Shown here one piece after another: positions 1 through 9,952 of a stretch of DNA of 64,000 bases. A model generated the notes under the pieces. That model was not told the DNA's origin. It searched no databases and saw nothing but the letters and a program-made list of their open reading frames with translations. The translations under genes were made by a program, and so were the position numbers. Numbering within the stretch: position 1 is the first letter of the stretch; each line of letters starts with the position of its first letter. The stretch is from JAPLDP01 sp964628285 (lineage in GTDB: Bacteria > Bacteroidota > Bacteroidia > Bacteroidales > JAGONC01), in assembly GCA_964628285.1 (NCBI GenBank), contig CAZVNP010000013.1, forward strand, positions 1 through 64,000, in the 5' to 3' direction.

Positions 1-221
1 TTTTTGATGTAGAATATAACAATTCTGAAGTGAATTTGTAAATATTCAATATTGAATATCGAACAGGTGACGCCAATGTTGAATGATGAAGAGTTCGTCA
101 GTCATATTCCTTATCATTCAAATTATCTTAAGCAGTATTTGTTAATAACTTTTCCTGACTTGTAAACAAATATTTCATACTTTTAAGCCATAATTATGAT
201 TAATTTTTAATCGTCTAATTT
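1..221. other. AT-rich leader with degenerate intergenic repeat
   Basis: No gene is seen here. Positions about 40-110 hold a degenerate copy of the ATTGAATAT / GAATGATGAA type of intergenic repeat that also occurs near 14.2 and 18.06 kb. The remainder is AT-rich sequence leading into the large secreted protein at 222. A TAcTTTTA box at 178-185 with a TTG at 160-162 resembles a Bacteroidota promoter, but the 15-bp spacing is short, so I do not call it as a promoter. Confidence 0.4.
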
Positions 222-3200
222 ATGAAAAATTTACTATTTGCTATTAAAGGTCTGGTAATCGCCTTGTTCATTACTTTTTCTATAACTCTGGATGCTCAAT
301 ACAATGGAGCCGTAATTGTTAATGACACAGATTACTTTATTAGCAATTATAATGAATATTCGATTATTTCAATGCGTAATTGTCGCATGACCGAGCAGAT
401 CGGTGCTCCTCAGTTACCGGTTTTAGTTTATCGTTATGTCCTTCCTATTGATGCTGAAGTAACCGGTGTTTCAATAAATAATAGATCCAGTGAACAGCTT
501 GATGGGACGTATTATATCTACCCTGTTCAGCCACCGATAATTACCGATGGCAGGCCGGCACCTGATTTCGTTGAACCGGATACATCCATTTATAACCATT
601 CTACACCATATCCTAACAAATATGTTGATATTGAGAATGATGGGATGTGCATGGGATATCATGTTATTACATTGAGGTTCTATCCATTTGAATACATCCC
701 CTCCAGCCGGATTGTCAATTTCAATTCATTAATCGATTTTACAATTGAATACACATCAGGAAGTATGCAATACCTTAAACCGGAACGCATATCTTTGACA
801 AGAAATGAATTAACAAAGAACTACATCAAATATTTAGTAAAAAATCCCGATGACTTGGATAACAGTGATGGCGGGGCAAAAAGTGTAATTGACCAATCAT
901 TTTCCAATCGGGGATTAAATATTAACTGGATTCCGACTTATTTCGGTGATATGCCGGATTATATCATTATTACAGGCAGGGAACTTCACCCCTATTTTGA
1001 GCCTTTGGCTGAATGGAAGACTCAAAAAGGAGTTCCTGCTTTAATAGTAGATAAAGAGGATATTGAAACGGTTTACTCAGGTATCGATACACCTGAAAAG
1101 ATCAGAAACTATCTAAAGGATGTTTATAATGAATGGGGATATGGTATTTTTATACTCCTTGGTGGGGATATTGAAATAATTCCTTCTAGGCAGATATACA
1201 GATCTGTTTATAAGGGCATTGTATGTTATGATTCTTATTATAGTCGAATTAGTGGCACATGGAATAATAATGGCAACCATATTTTTGGCGAAGATGATGA
1301 TGAAATAGATATTAGTGCTGATTTTTTTGTTGGAAGAGCCCCAGTTGATATTTCTGAGGTTGAAAATTTTGTAAATAAAACAATGTCATATGAAAAATTT
1401 AGTTCAACTGATTTTGATAGTACTTATGTTAAAAATTCTCTTTTTATTCATGCTTTTTTGGTAAAAGAAGATAATATTTATTCTGTTTTACAGTCAAACA
1501 TTATTCAAGATGTTTTTTCTTGTCAACCACATGTTTTTTGGGGACATCAATGGAAAATATATGATAATTATGATTGTTCTGATCCTAATTGTTCATATGA
1601 TGGGTTTAATTGTATAAATGGAAATGAAGAATTGTATAGGACAACAGTATTAAATGATTTAAGTAATAATGAAAATAGTCAGGCATCACGCTTTTTTCAT
1701 ATTATATATCATTTAGATCATTCGGGTTACAGTTCATTCGGTACTTCTTATTATTATCATGGTGAAAATATCAATCGTGAAGATGTAGGTGGATTAGATA
1801 ACTTACGTAATAATAGACCTTATCACCAAATAATGATTAGCAATGGCTGTGATGTTAATGATTTTCAAATTAATGACTGTATTGGAGAAAAGTATATTAA
1901 TAATTTAAATGGAGGAGGGATTATTTTCATTGGACCTTCTACTAAAGGGTTTAATCTGGATATTAATTATTTAGACGAATTTTGGAATTGCCTTTCAAAG
2001 GCGTACGAGATTGGAAATAATATTGGAATAGTATATATATCTTCATTTCAACATATATTTAGGTATAATTTACTTGGTGATCCGGAACTTGGTGTATGGA
2101 CTAATACTCCGAATTATAATGGTAATCTAATAGTTAATATTAATCCTCAAACATTAATGACCGGTGAAAACATTATAACAATTGAAAGTATCGAAAATTT
2201 ACCAGAAGATACTAAAGCCAGATTATGTTTTTACAAAAAAAATGATGTTTACTTCTGTAAGGATGTTACAACTTCAATGTTGCCAATCAATATAAACCTT
2301 AATCCGGATACTCTTGGGGATGTACGATTAACCGTTACTGCTCTTAATTTCAAACCTGTTTCAAAGACATTAATAGTCGAGAGTAATATTAACAGCCCTC
2401 ATCTATATGTTTCAAATATCATAATAGATGATCAAGCTGGCGGAAATGGCGATGGTCGAATTGATGCTGGTGAAGAAATTCTTATGCAAATTGAGTTGAC
2501 TAATACTGGTGTTACTGCTCAAAATATCAATTCTCAATTAACACATGAAATTATTGGTGTTAGTGAAAGTTTTGAAAATGGCTTTCCACCAGCAGGCTGG
2601 CAAAATCCTTCACCTCAGTACTGGTTCCAAAATGAAGGAACGCACCACCCACTAAATTATGAATCATTCGATGGTGATAAATTAACTTATTTTGCAGCAT
2701 ATCAGAATCAAGGTATAATGGATATTCTTCTAACCAATGGAGTCTACATATTAAACTCTACGATTAAACTACGGATGTTTCATGATAATGGTTATCCAAA
2801 CTGTCATGATTTATTAAATGTCGTTTTAATGGGAAATTTTGGTTCATTTACAAATATTGCTCAATATGAAAGATATAATAATGGTTCTCCTAATTGGGAT
2901 CCCCCCATCAATATAAATCTTAATTCCATTCTACCATCGGTAAATAACTCGAACCAAGTGATTGGTTTTATGGGCATATCAGACAATGGTAACGATATTC
3001 ATATAGATTCAGTTCAAATATCATCGTATTTCGCAACAATTGATGAAAATCAGAATACTTCGAATTTCGGAAGCATTCAATCAGGTTCATCTTCCTTATC
3101 ACAATCCAATTATTTAACAACAATTTATGAAAATGTTAATGATCAAGCAGAGTTTCCATATGATTTAGGAATATCTGTTGAAAATCCAGAATTAAATATT

Positions 3201-6200
3201 ACAGATAATTTTGATGTAAGAGTTAAAGCACCTGTAATCCAATTAGAGCGTATTACCTTTCAAGATCAAGATGGTGATCACACAATTGGCCCTAATGATA
3301 CAATTTCTTTATATATTGATCTTCTCAATAAAGGTTTTGGGGAAGCAATGGCTTTAAGTGATACTCTTGAAACATTTAATCCTGATTTAATAGAAATTAT
3401 AACCGGTAAAGTAGAAACAGGTGATATCCCTTCATTTGAAAATTCTCAGAATGCTGAGCCTCTTAAATTTTATGTGGATGAAAACTATAATGGAGAATCA
3501 TTAACATTTACACTGACAGTTAGAAATTCATATGGGAAGGAATGGAAATTTGAATTTGTCCTTGATAAACCAACGATTGAATGCAATGTCAATTATCTCT
3601 GTGATCAAAATGAGATATTTATTTACTGGCCCCCGAGTGAAAACGTCAAAGGATATAATATTTATCGCTGGGAAGATAACTCATGGGTTAGATTAAATGA
3701 CAGAGTTATTGAAAATTATTCGGGCTATACTGAAACTGATCTCGAAGTAAATACTGAGTACAAATATCAGTTATGTTCGGTTTCAAATGATGGTGTTGAA
3801 AGCGATCCCTGTGAATTTACAGCATGGACCTCTATACCTTGTCATGATGGTTGGCCAGTTGAAACCGATCCTTCATTAGGCAGTTTGACAAAAGGCTGTC
3901 CAGCTACCGGAGATATTGATCAGGACGGTACTAAAGAAATATTTGTCACTACTTATCAAAACGATAATTCTGCCGGTAGCGTATTAGGATATTATGAAGA
4001 CGGAACGAAAATTTTTGATAACGATGCAGGATTTTATATATTTGACGCGGCAGTCAAATCAACCCCGTCTTTAGCTCTGGTAAATGGTGATGATTCGCTT
4101 GACTTAATTGTAACAACTGCCGAAGGCTTATCAGGCGGTACATCTATTGATCGTAGAAACATATTTATTTTTTCAACAGCGCACCAACAAATGCAGAGCA
4201 ATCCGGAACTACTTTGTAATAAATGGATAAGTGGTCCGAATAGCAAAGGACCCGTAGTTGGAAATTTATGCCCAAATGTGGATAATAATCTTGAAATGAC
4301 AAGTGTCAGTGAATATGGTGATAGTATGTATGTTTTTAATTATCTGCCTAATCATACCGCATGTGAAATATTATATGAACCCGATTATCCCGAAAATGCC
4401 GAAAATGGCATGCCTGCTGTCGCTGATCTAGACAGTGATGGGAACCTTGAAATTATTGTTGGATACCGTTCAGGGATATATGTTTATACAGTTGATCAGG
4501 AAAACAATCAGATTGTTGATTATCGTCAAAATCCTTTTTATAATGCCGGCTGCTCAGAGGGATGGGTCATAGATTCTCCACCGGTGGTGGCTGACCTTAA
4601 CAATGATGGGAAAAATGATATTATTTTTATTTCGGGCCTTCCTATTGTAGATTCAAATGGCATTGCAAAAATTGTTGCCATTAATTCATTAGGTTACACA
4701 TTAACCGGTTGGGGCGATCAGGATCATGTTGTTGATTTAAGCTATGAAGTTAGTTCGATTAAATCCTCTGTATCGGTTGGCGATTTGAATAATGATAACC
4801 ACCTTGAGGTTGTATTCGGTGATGCTTCAAAACTTTATATTTGGGATTACCAGGGTAACACTATCCTGGAAAAGAATATAACGAATGGCGTCTTGAATAC
4901 TCAATTTATTGCACCTATACTTGCCGATCTTGATTCGGATGATGAAATCGAAATTTTACTTGCTTCCAGGACAGGTCAGATATTTGCATTTAACCCGGAT
5001 GGGAGTGATGTCTTCGGATTTCCTTTTATGATTGGAGATGGAATAGAAGCAACACCCTGTGTTGATGACATCGATTTTGACGGTAAGAATGAGATTATTG
5101 CAACAGCAGCCAGCATGAATCCGAACACCGGAATCATGACTAACAAGACGTTTGTATGGGATACGGAAGGAGATGCCGATAAGATTGAATGGGGATCATA
5201 CAGGCATGATAATTATAATTCAGGATTTTATGGCCTGAATTTATGCACATATAATGAATATCCATTGGAAATAAATGCAAATGTTACCTGGAACAACGAT
5301 ACTTGCATTTATCAGGATATTATTGTTAATTCAGGCGCTACACTCACAATCCACAGTCGTGTTGCCTTACCCGGGGACGCTTCGATTATTGTAAAGAGAG
5401 GAGCAATGCTTGTCGTTGATGGTGGTACCATCACCAATGCATGCAAAGGACTATGGCGGGGCATCGAGGTATATGGAACCTCTAATCAGCCACAGCAGCC
5501 CAATTACCAGGGAACGGTGGTGGTTGAAAATGGGGGTACCATCGAACATGCTGAAACAGGTATCCGGGCATATCGGACTCTGACGGATGGCCACCCGGAT
5601 TATGCATATACCGGAGGCATTGTCATAGGTGACAGCGGCAATTTCATAGATAACAAAACAGGGATTGAATTTCCGGATTACAGGTTATACAGCATGAGCT
5701 TATTTAAAAATTGTAACTTTATTACTACAGGTCTTCTTCCGGGTAAAGAAGAGCCGGACTATTTCATCAAAATGACCGGCATGACATATATCCATATCAC
5801 CAGATGCACATTTGAGAACACCAGTGAATATGGGTTTTATGGTGACGGCATCTATAGCCTGAACTCGACCTATTTTATCGATCATGGTTGCATTGTAGAA
5901 CATTCACCATGCCCTGGTTATGAGACATGTAAATTTATTAAATTACATCGCGGTATCTACGCTACTGATGATGGAACAAATACCTATGTGGATATTCGTA
6001 ATTCCGATTTTATTAATAATGAGCGTGGCATTTACATAAGCGGTATTGATGGGGCAAGGATAACTTCGAATTATTTTCTTATTCCCACTCCAGATCGTTC
6101 ATTGATTGAAATATACGGTCTTTATATGAATGAGTCAACAGGATATCACGTTGAAGACGATGAATTCGTGCATGATGGTGATAATCTGGGATTTATGGGA

Positions 6201-7823
6201 ATTTATGTCAGAAAATCTGGAACAGCATATAACAGTATATATAATAATGTTTTCAATAATTTGAAATATGGGATAATCGCCGATGATAAAAACCGACATG
6301 CTAATTACGAAGGCTTATGCATTAAGTGCAATGATTTTACAAATTGTGAATGGGATATTCTTATCACCGTTAATCCAAACCAGCCGGCGTCTCAGGATTA
6401 TGGTATAGCCTATAATCAAGGTGTTTCATCCTTAATATCATCTGATGATACTGCTGCTGCTGGAAACAGGTTCTCAGATCCTCCGTGGTTATATGCTAAT
6501 ATTGATAATGCCCATTTTTGCAATTGGGTTAATTATTATTTTCACAGTCAAACACCTCCACCTTCTGATAAACTTATTCCTAATCCAGCATTAGGTGCTA
6601 TATATCTTGAAGAAAATGAAAATTCGTTTTATTCTAAGGAAGGTAGTTGTCCTTCAAAACTTGAAGGAGGCGGTGGTGAAGGAAAAGAAAAAATGGATGA
6701 GGCTTCTTACACTATTGAAATTAAAGAGTCCGCATTACAGGTTTTAGTCGATGGAGGGAATACAGAAGAGCTAAACAATGCTATTTTTACAAGTTTTCCT
6801 GATGAAGCTCTTGAGGTAACCCAGCAACTTCTTGATGATTCACCATATCTTTCCGACACTGTCATGAAATCAGCAATTTTTAAGGAGAATGTCTTTCCGA
6901 ATGCAATGGTGCGAGATGTGTTGGTTGCGAATCCCCATTCAGCTAAGTCTAAAGAAATATTGCAGGCGCTTGATGAAAAAACCAATCCTATGTCGGATGA
7001 CATGATTGCAGAGATAATTCAGGGACAAACTGTAACCGGAGCAAAAGAAGCATTGGAAAGTGAAATTGCCTTCTGGAGACAACAGCGCAGCAGAATATAC
7101 GGCGAATTGTTCCACCTTTACAGAAATGATACAACCAACAGCTGGGCAAAAGATAGCTTGATCGATTTACTGCAAAATGTACCGGATTTACAGGCAAAAT
7201 ATTCTCTTGTCTATCAATTTCTTAAATCAAATGAAATAAATCAGGCCAGTATTGTGCTATATAATATTCCCCAAAATATGGAAATGAATGGTGACGAACA
7301 GCAGGAATATGATTATTTTGTCGCTCTTTTCGATATTCTGTTACAAGAAAGGACTGATACCACGGGTCTTTGTAATATTGATAGTACACAAATCGAAACT
7401 TTATTTGTCCTGTCGGAGAATGATCAATATTTACCAGGCGTTTATGCTCGCAATATCCTGATAAATTTAAAAAAAATGGTTTATGATGAGCCATTTAATA
7501 TTCCAGATCCTCTGAAATTATTAAAGCCGAATACAAATTTCCGTAATGAAACGAAACCGCAAGTAACCAATACATTATTGAAAGTCTTTCCAAATCCGGC
7601 AAAAAACTATATAGTTATTGATTATGATGCTGGAGAAATAGGGAATCATATTATGATTACCATTTCAGATATGACAGGGAAACTTATTTTTGTAAAAACG
7701 GTCAATAAGAATCATGATCAAATAATTGTTCCAATCATTAACTGGGATGAAGGTATCTATTTGGTTAGGTTAATCATTAATAATAAGATAGAAAATAATA
7801 CTAAATTTGTTTTACTTAAATAA
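222..7823 (+). CDS. Gingipain-like (peptidase C25) multidomain secreted protein with FG-GAP repeats, beta-helix and T9SS sorting domain
   Basis: A 2533-residue secreted protein. Residues 1-25 form a signal peptide ending in LDAQ. A propeptide-like region runs to about 230. A peptidase family C25 domain (about 237-625) carries the expected dyad: His500 in the LDHSG segment and Cys543 in SNGCDV, separated by 43 residues, close to the spacing in gingipains. Then come a beta-sandwich region with GDGRIDAGEE (about 727-1113), a fibronectin-III-like segment (about 1140-1210), six FG-GAP/VCBS-like D-x-D/N-x-D-G repeats (about 1230-1615), a right-handed beta-helix (about 1690-2090) and an alpha-helical region. 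A type A T9SS sorting domain starts at KVFPNPAKN (about 2453). The protein is predicted to be exported and surface-attached or released, acting as a cysteine endopeptidase. The C25 part is far more AT-rich than the beta-helix part, and the last 840 residues are duplicated in the gene at 9953. Family assignment is firm; substrate is unknown. Confidence 0.85.
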   Translation: MKNLLFAIKGLVIALFITFSITLDAQYNGAVIVNDTDYFISNYNEYSIISMRNCRMTEQIGAPQLPVLVYRYVLPIDAEVTGVSINNRSSEQLDGTYYIYPVQPPIITDGRPAPDFVEPDTSIYNHSTPYPNKYVDIENDGMCMGYHVITLRFYPFEYIPSSRIVNFNSLIDFTIEYTSGSMQYLKPERISLTRNELTKNYIKYLVKNPDDLDNSDGGAKSVIDQSFSNRGLNINWIPTYFGDMPDYIIITGRELHPYFEPLAEWKTQKGVPALIVDKEDIETVYSGIDTPEKIRNYLKDVYNEWGYGIFILLGGDIEIIPSRQIYRSVYKGIVCYDSYYSRISGTWNNNGNHIFGEDDDEIDISADFFVGRAPVDISEVENFVNKTMSYEKFSSTDFDSTYVKNSLFIHAFLVKEDNIYSVLQSNIIQDVFSCQPHVFWGHQWKIYDNYDCSDPNCSYDGFNCINGNEELYRTTVLNDLSNNENSQASRFFHIIYHLDHSGYSSFGTSYYYHGENINREDVGGLDNLRNNRPYHQIMISNGCDVNDFQINDCIGEKYINNLNGGGIIFIGPSTKGFNLDINYLDEFWNCLSKAYEIGNNIGIVYISSFQHIFRYNLLGDPELGVWTNTPNYNGNLIVNINPQTLMTGENIITIESIENLPEDTKARLCFYKKNDVYFCKDVTTSMLPININLNPDTLGDVRLTVTALNFKPVSKTLIVESNINSPHLYVSNIIIDDQAGGNGDGRIDAGEEILMQIELTNTGVTAQNINSQLTHEIIGVSESFENGFPPAGWQNPSPQYWFQNEGTHHPLNYESFDGDKLTYFAAYQNQGIMDILLTNGVYILNSTIKLRMFHDNGYPNCHDLLNVVLMGNFGSFTNIAQYERYNNGSPNWDPPININLNSILPSVNNSNQVIGFMGISDNGNDIHIDSVQISSYFATIDENQNTSNFGSIQSGSSSLSQSNYLTTIYENVNDQAEFPYDLGISVENPELNITDNFDVRVKAPVIQLERITFQDQDGDHTIGPNDTISLYIDLLNKGFGEAMALSDTLETFNPDLIEIITGKVETGDIPSFENSQNAEPLKFYVDENYNGESLTFTLTVRNSYGKEWKFEFVLDKPTIECNVNYLCDQNEIFIYWPPSENVKGYNIYRWEDNSWVRLNDRVIENYSGYTETDLEVNTEYKYQLCSVSNDGVESDPCEFTAWTSIPCHDGWPVETDPSLGSLTKGCPATGDIDQDGTKEIFVTTYQNDNSAGSVLGYYEDGTKIFDNDAGFYIFDAAVKSTPSLALVNGDDSLDLIVTTAEGLSGGTSIDRRNIFIFSTAHQQMQSNPELLCNKWISGPNSKGPVVGNLCPNVDNNLEMTSVSEYGDSMYVFNYLPNHTACEILYEPDYPENAENGMPAVADLDSDGNLEIIVGYRSGIYVYTVDQENNQIVDYRQNPFYNAGCSEGWVIDSPPVVADLNNDGKNDIIFISGLPIVDSNGIAKIVAINSLGYTLTGWGDQDHVVDLSYEVSSIKSSVSVGDLNNDNHLEVVFGDASKLYIWDYQGNTILEKNITNGVLNTQFIAPILADLDSDDEIEILLASRTGQIFAFNPDGSDVFGFPFMIGDGIEATPCVDDIDFDGKNEIIATAASMNPNTGIMTNKTFVWDTEGDADKIEWGSYRHDNYNSGFYGLNLCTYNEYPLEINANVTWNNDTCIYQDIIVNSGATLTIHSRVALPGDASIIVKRGAMLVVDGGTITNACKGLWRGIEVYGTSNQPQQPNYQGTVVVENGGTIEHAETGIRAYRTLTDGHPDYAYTGGIVIGDSGNFIDNKTGIEFPDYRLYSMSLFKNCNFITTGLLPGKEEPDYFIKMTGMTYIHITRCTFENTSEYGFYGDGIYSLNSTYFIDHGCIVEHSPCPGYETCKFIKLHRGIYATDDGTNTYVDIRNSDFINNERGIYISGIDGARITSNYFLIPTPDRSLIEIYGLYMNESTGYHVEDDEFVHDGDNLGFMGIYVRKSGTAYNSIYNNVFNNLKYGIIADDKNRHANYEGLCIKCNDFTNCEWDILITVNPNQPASQDYGIAYNQGVSSLISSDDTAAAGNRFSDPPWLYANIDNAHFCNWVNYYFHSQTPPPSDKLIPNPALGAIYLEENENSFYSKEGSCPSKLEGGGGEGKEKMDEASYTIEIKESALQVLVDGGNTEELNNAIFTSFPDEALEVTQQLLDDSPYLSDTVMKSAIFKENVFPNAMVRDVLVANPHSAKSKEILQALDEKTNPMSDDMIAEIIQGQTVTGAKEALESEIAFWRQQRSRIYGELFHLYRNDTTNSWAKDSLIDLLQNVPDLQAKYSLVYQFLKSNEINQASIVLYNIPQNMEMNGDEQQEYDYFVALFDILLQERTDTTGLCNIDSTQIETLFVLSENDQYLPGVYARNILINLKKMVYDEPFNIPDPLKLLKPNTNFRNETKPQVTNTLLKVFPNPAKNYIVIDYDAGEIGNHIMITISDMTGKLIFVKTVNKNHDQIIVPIINWDEGIYLVRLIINNKIENNTKFVLLK

Positions 7824-7873
7824 ATTATAGGAATTCTAATTTTATATGATAAAATCTAAAATATTTATATTAA

Positions 7874-9478
7874 ATGCATAGAGTTTTTATTTTGACTCTG
7901 TTATTTATTTTATCTTATTTCGTCTCTTATTCGCAAGAATGGATTCGAATATATGGAAATAATATCAATGCACATGGAAATTGGGTGATTGAAACATATG
8001 ATAATGGATATGTCATTATTAGTGAAATTAAACTTGAAGGAACATCAAAATTGGGATGGATAATAAAAACAGATATAAATGGAGAGATCCTATGGGATAA
8101 AAAAATTGGAAATGGTAGTTTTCTTATCGGCCCTTCTGGTATTCAACAAACCTCGGATGGTGGCTATATAATTATTGGCACAACAGGTATATCTGATCCT
8201 GCAGGAGATGCATTTATTCTGAAATTGGACAAATGTGGTGAAAAGGAGTGGTGCAAAATTTTTAATACCTGGGGTGATTCTGATTATGGTAGAAGTATAA
8301 AACAATTACCAGATAGTAATTATATTGGAATTATAAGATATTTTGGGTATGATATAATTAACAAGCGCATTTGGTTATTTAAACTTAATCAAAATGGTGA
8401 AATAATCTGGACTAACTACTATGCTCAAAATGATCCGAATATTATTAATGAAGAAGGATATTTTTTGACTATAACAAGTGATTCAAATTATTTGATTACA
8501 GGCAAGAATTATTATCAACTTGTTCCCGGTTCAGGGCTTTATTGGAGACAACCATACTGGATAAAAGTTGATAAAAACGGAGAGCAAGTCTGGGATCTGA
8601 CATGGGGCCTTTATTATGACCAATTTACAGGAGAGGCATCTCAATCTGTTATTAATTCAAGTGGTGATTTCTATAGTACGGGGAGACATGAAACACTTAC
8701 AAATGGGGATAAGCCATGCCTATTTAAATTTGATAGAAATGGGAATCCAATATTTTATAAAAATACAATGGAAGACACTGACTTAGGTGTCTCAGGTACA
8801 ATCACCTGGCTTAATGATTCGTCGTTGGTAATGGGAACAGTTTGGAAATATGAAGAAGGAGACTGCCAGGTAGGTGTTATAGAAACAGATACTATGGGTA
8901 ATCTAATTAAAATTAAGGAATTAATAAATGAAGATAACAATATAGGCTGTAGTCTTTTGACTTTTGATAAGAAACTCTTGCTGCTCGGAAGTTTTTATAA
9001 CGGACCTGGTTGGGATATTTATCTATTTAAACTTAATCAGGATCTCGAATATGACTCCATTTACACACAGTCTTTTACTTATGACAGCCTTTGTGAACAT
9101 GCCATCGTATCCGATACAATAGATCTGGATTGTGATGTGGTGGTCAATATTCCCAAAGGGCCGGAGAAAGAAACAACCGCTCCTTTGAAAATATGGCCAA
9201 ATCCAACAACCGGCGAGCTGCATATCGACCTGCCTGAGTGCATCGTCAGCCAAAGCACAGATGGCTTCTTCCAAATCTCTCACTTCAATCATCAATACCA
9301 GGATAAGTCCATGCTACAGTTTTTCAATATCTTCGGAAGAAAAGTATACGAATTCCCACTTGCCAAAGGTCAAAGAAAAATCACACTAGACGTATCCTTT
9401 CTTACAAATGGAATTTACATTATCCGGTTGGTATACAAAGGTGGGACAGTCAGCAGCGGGCGGTTTGTGAAGCGGTGA
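7874..9478 (+). CDS. Secreted T9SS type A repeat protein (paralogue of the gene at 12611)
   Basis: A 534-residue protein with a signal peptide (about 1-20, ending SYSQ) and repeated segments of the form GGYIIIG / FxLKLDxxGEKEWCK / WI.KTDxNGExLWD. These resemble the beta-propeller-like repeats of many Bacteroidota cargo proteins. It ends in a type A T9SS sorting domain (KIWPNPTTGELHI to FVKR). That domain contains an extra segment of about 25 residues (CIVSQSTDGFF to YQDKS) between its first strand and the usual LQFFNIFGRKVYE strand. It lies 50 bp downstream of the C25 protein, so co-transcription is likely. It is paralogous to the 12611 gene over its whole length. No enzymatic motif was recognised; a structural or binding role at the cell surface is an inference. 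Confidence 0.75.
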   Translation: MHRVFILTLLFILSYFVSYSQEWIRIYGNNINAHGNWVIETYDNGYVIISEIKLEGTSKLGWIIKTDINGEILWDKKIGNGSFLIGPSGIQQTSDGGYIIIGTTGISDPAGDAFILKLDKCGEKEWCKIFNTWGDSDYGRSIKQLPDSNYIGIIRYFGYDIINKRIWLFKLNQNGEIIWTNYYAQNDPNIINEEGYFLTITSDSNYLITGKNYYQLVPGSGLYWRQPYWIKVDKNGEQVWDLTWGLYYDQFTGEASQSVINSSGDFYSTGRHETLTNGDKPCLFKFDRNGNPIFYKNTMEDTDLGVSGTITWLNDSSLVMGTVWKYEEGDCQVGVIETDTMGNLIKIKELINEDNNIGCSLLTFDKKLLLLGSFYNGPGWDIYLFKLNQDLEYDSIYTQSFTYDSLCEHAIVSDTIDLDCDVVVNIPKGPEKETTAPLKIWPNPTTGELHIDLPECIVSQSTDGFFQISHFNHQYQDKSMLQFFNIFGRKVYEFPLAKGQRKITLDVSFLTNGIYIIRLVYKGGTVSSGRFVKR

Positions 9479-9540
9479 GCGGGGGAATAACAGGCGCTGA
9501 TGCAGTTGAAATGGTGGTTCCACGAAGAATATGAGGAGAA

Positions 9541-9588
9541 AACGAAGTAACGAAGTAACGAAGTAACGAGGTAGCGATGTAACGAAGT
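9541..9588. repeat. 8-bp tandem repeat (AACGAAGT)x6
   Basis: Six consecutive octamers: three perfect AACGAAGT, then AACGAGGT, AGCGATGT and again AACGAAGT. It lies just downstream of the T9SS gene ending at 9478 and is non-coding. Such short arrays often vary in copy number between strains. Confidence 0.9.
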
Positions 9589-9623
9589 CATCAGAAGGAA
9601 AAACGATTGTTATTGTAAAGAGA

Positions 9624-9761
9624 GGCCTTATAAAAATTCAGCAACAAATCAAGGCGAAAGGAGTGTAGAGATTTGTGCTGTCCGATTCCCGCCGTCAGGC
9701 GGGAAGAGTTCACAAATTTCAGCGCAGTGAGCCGTAGATTTGTCTGAATTTTTATGAAGCC
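9624..9761. repeat. Long imperfect palindromic element
   Basis: Left end GGCCTTATAAAAATTCAG (9624-9641) matches the reverse complement of the right end (9744-9761) at 16 of 18 positions. Complementarity continues inward (CAAATC, ATTTGTG) to a central TCCCGCC-gtca-GGCGGGA hairpin, so nearly the whole 138 bp can fold on itself. It has no coding capacity other than a palindrome-derived reading frame. It looks like the dispersed palindromic (REP- or MITE-like) elements found between Bacteroidota genes. Only one copy is in this window, so mobility is inferred. Confidence 0.7.
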
Positions 9762-9829
9762 TTGACTTTTACTCATGTAATTGTTTAATTTTTAAGGTAT
9801 TCGTGAACTCGCTTCGCTCGTTTCTTTAT

Positions 9830-9884
9830 GTTCTTTTCGGCGCCTGTCCCGCCAAAGGCGGGATGTCAAGACAAAGAAAAGAAC
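9830..9884. repeat. Second hairpin element (GTTCTTTTC ... GAAAAGAAC)
   Basis: GTTCTTTTC (9830-9838) pairs with GAAAAGAAC (9876-9884), enclosing a perfect TCCCGCC (9847-9853) aaa GGCGGGA (9857-9863) hairpin. It shares the CCCGCC/GGCGGG core with the palindrome at 9624-9761, so the two may belong to one repeat family. A terminator role for the upstream gene is also possible, though no T-tract follows. Confidence 0.6.
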
Positions 9885-9952
9885 ACAATAAAATCCAAAA
9901 TTATTTTCAACACTAATTTTGATATAATATAGTCTTGCCTTAAATTTATGGA

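Larger units (their letters stand above)
9479..9952. other. Repeat-filled intergenic region between the duplicated T9SS modules
   Basis: This 474-bp gap contains no believable gene. It holds an octamer tandem repeat (9541-9588), a long imperfect palindrome (9624-9761), a second hairpin with a TCCCGCC-aaa-GGCGGGA core (9830-9884), and then the AT-rich upstream region of the GTG-started gene at 9953. A reading frame of about 60 codons on the minus strand across the palindrome exists, but it follows the palindrome and is not counted as a gene. Confidence 0.7.

Noticed and set aside
9591..9776. Reading frame of 61 codons on the minus strand
   Set aside because: It runs along the palindromic element 9624-9761, and its reading depends on the foldback; no start signal or neighbour supports it.
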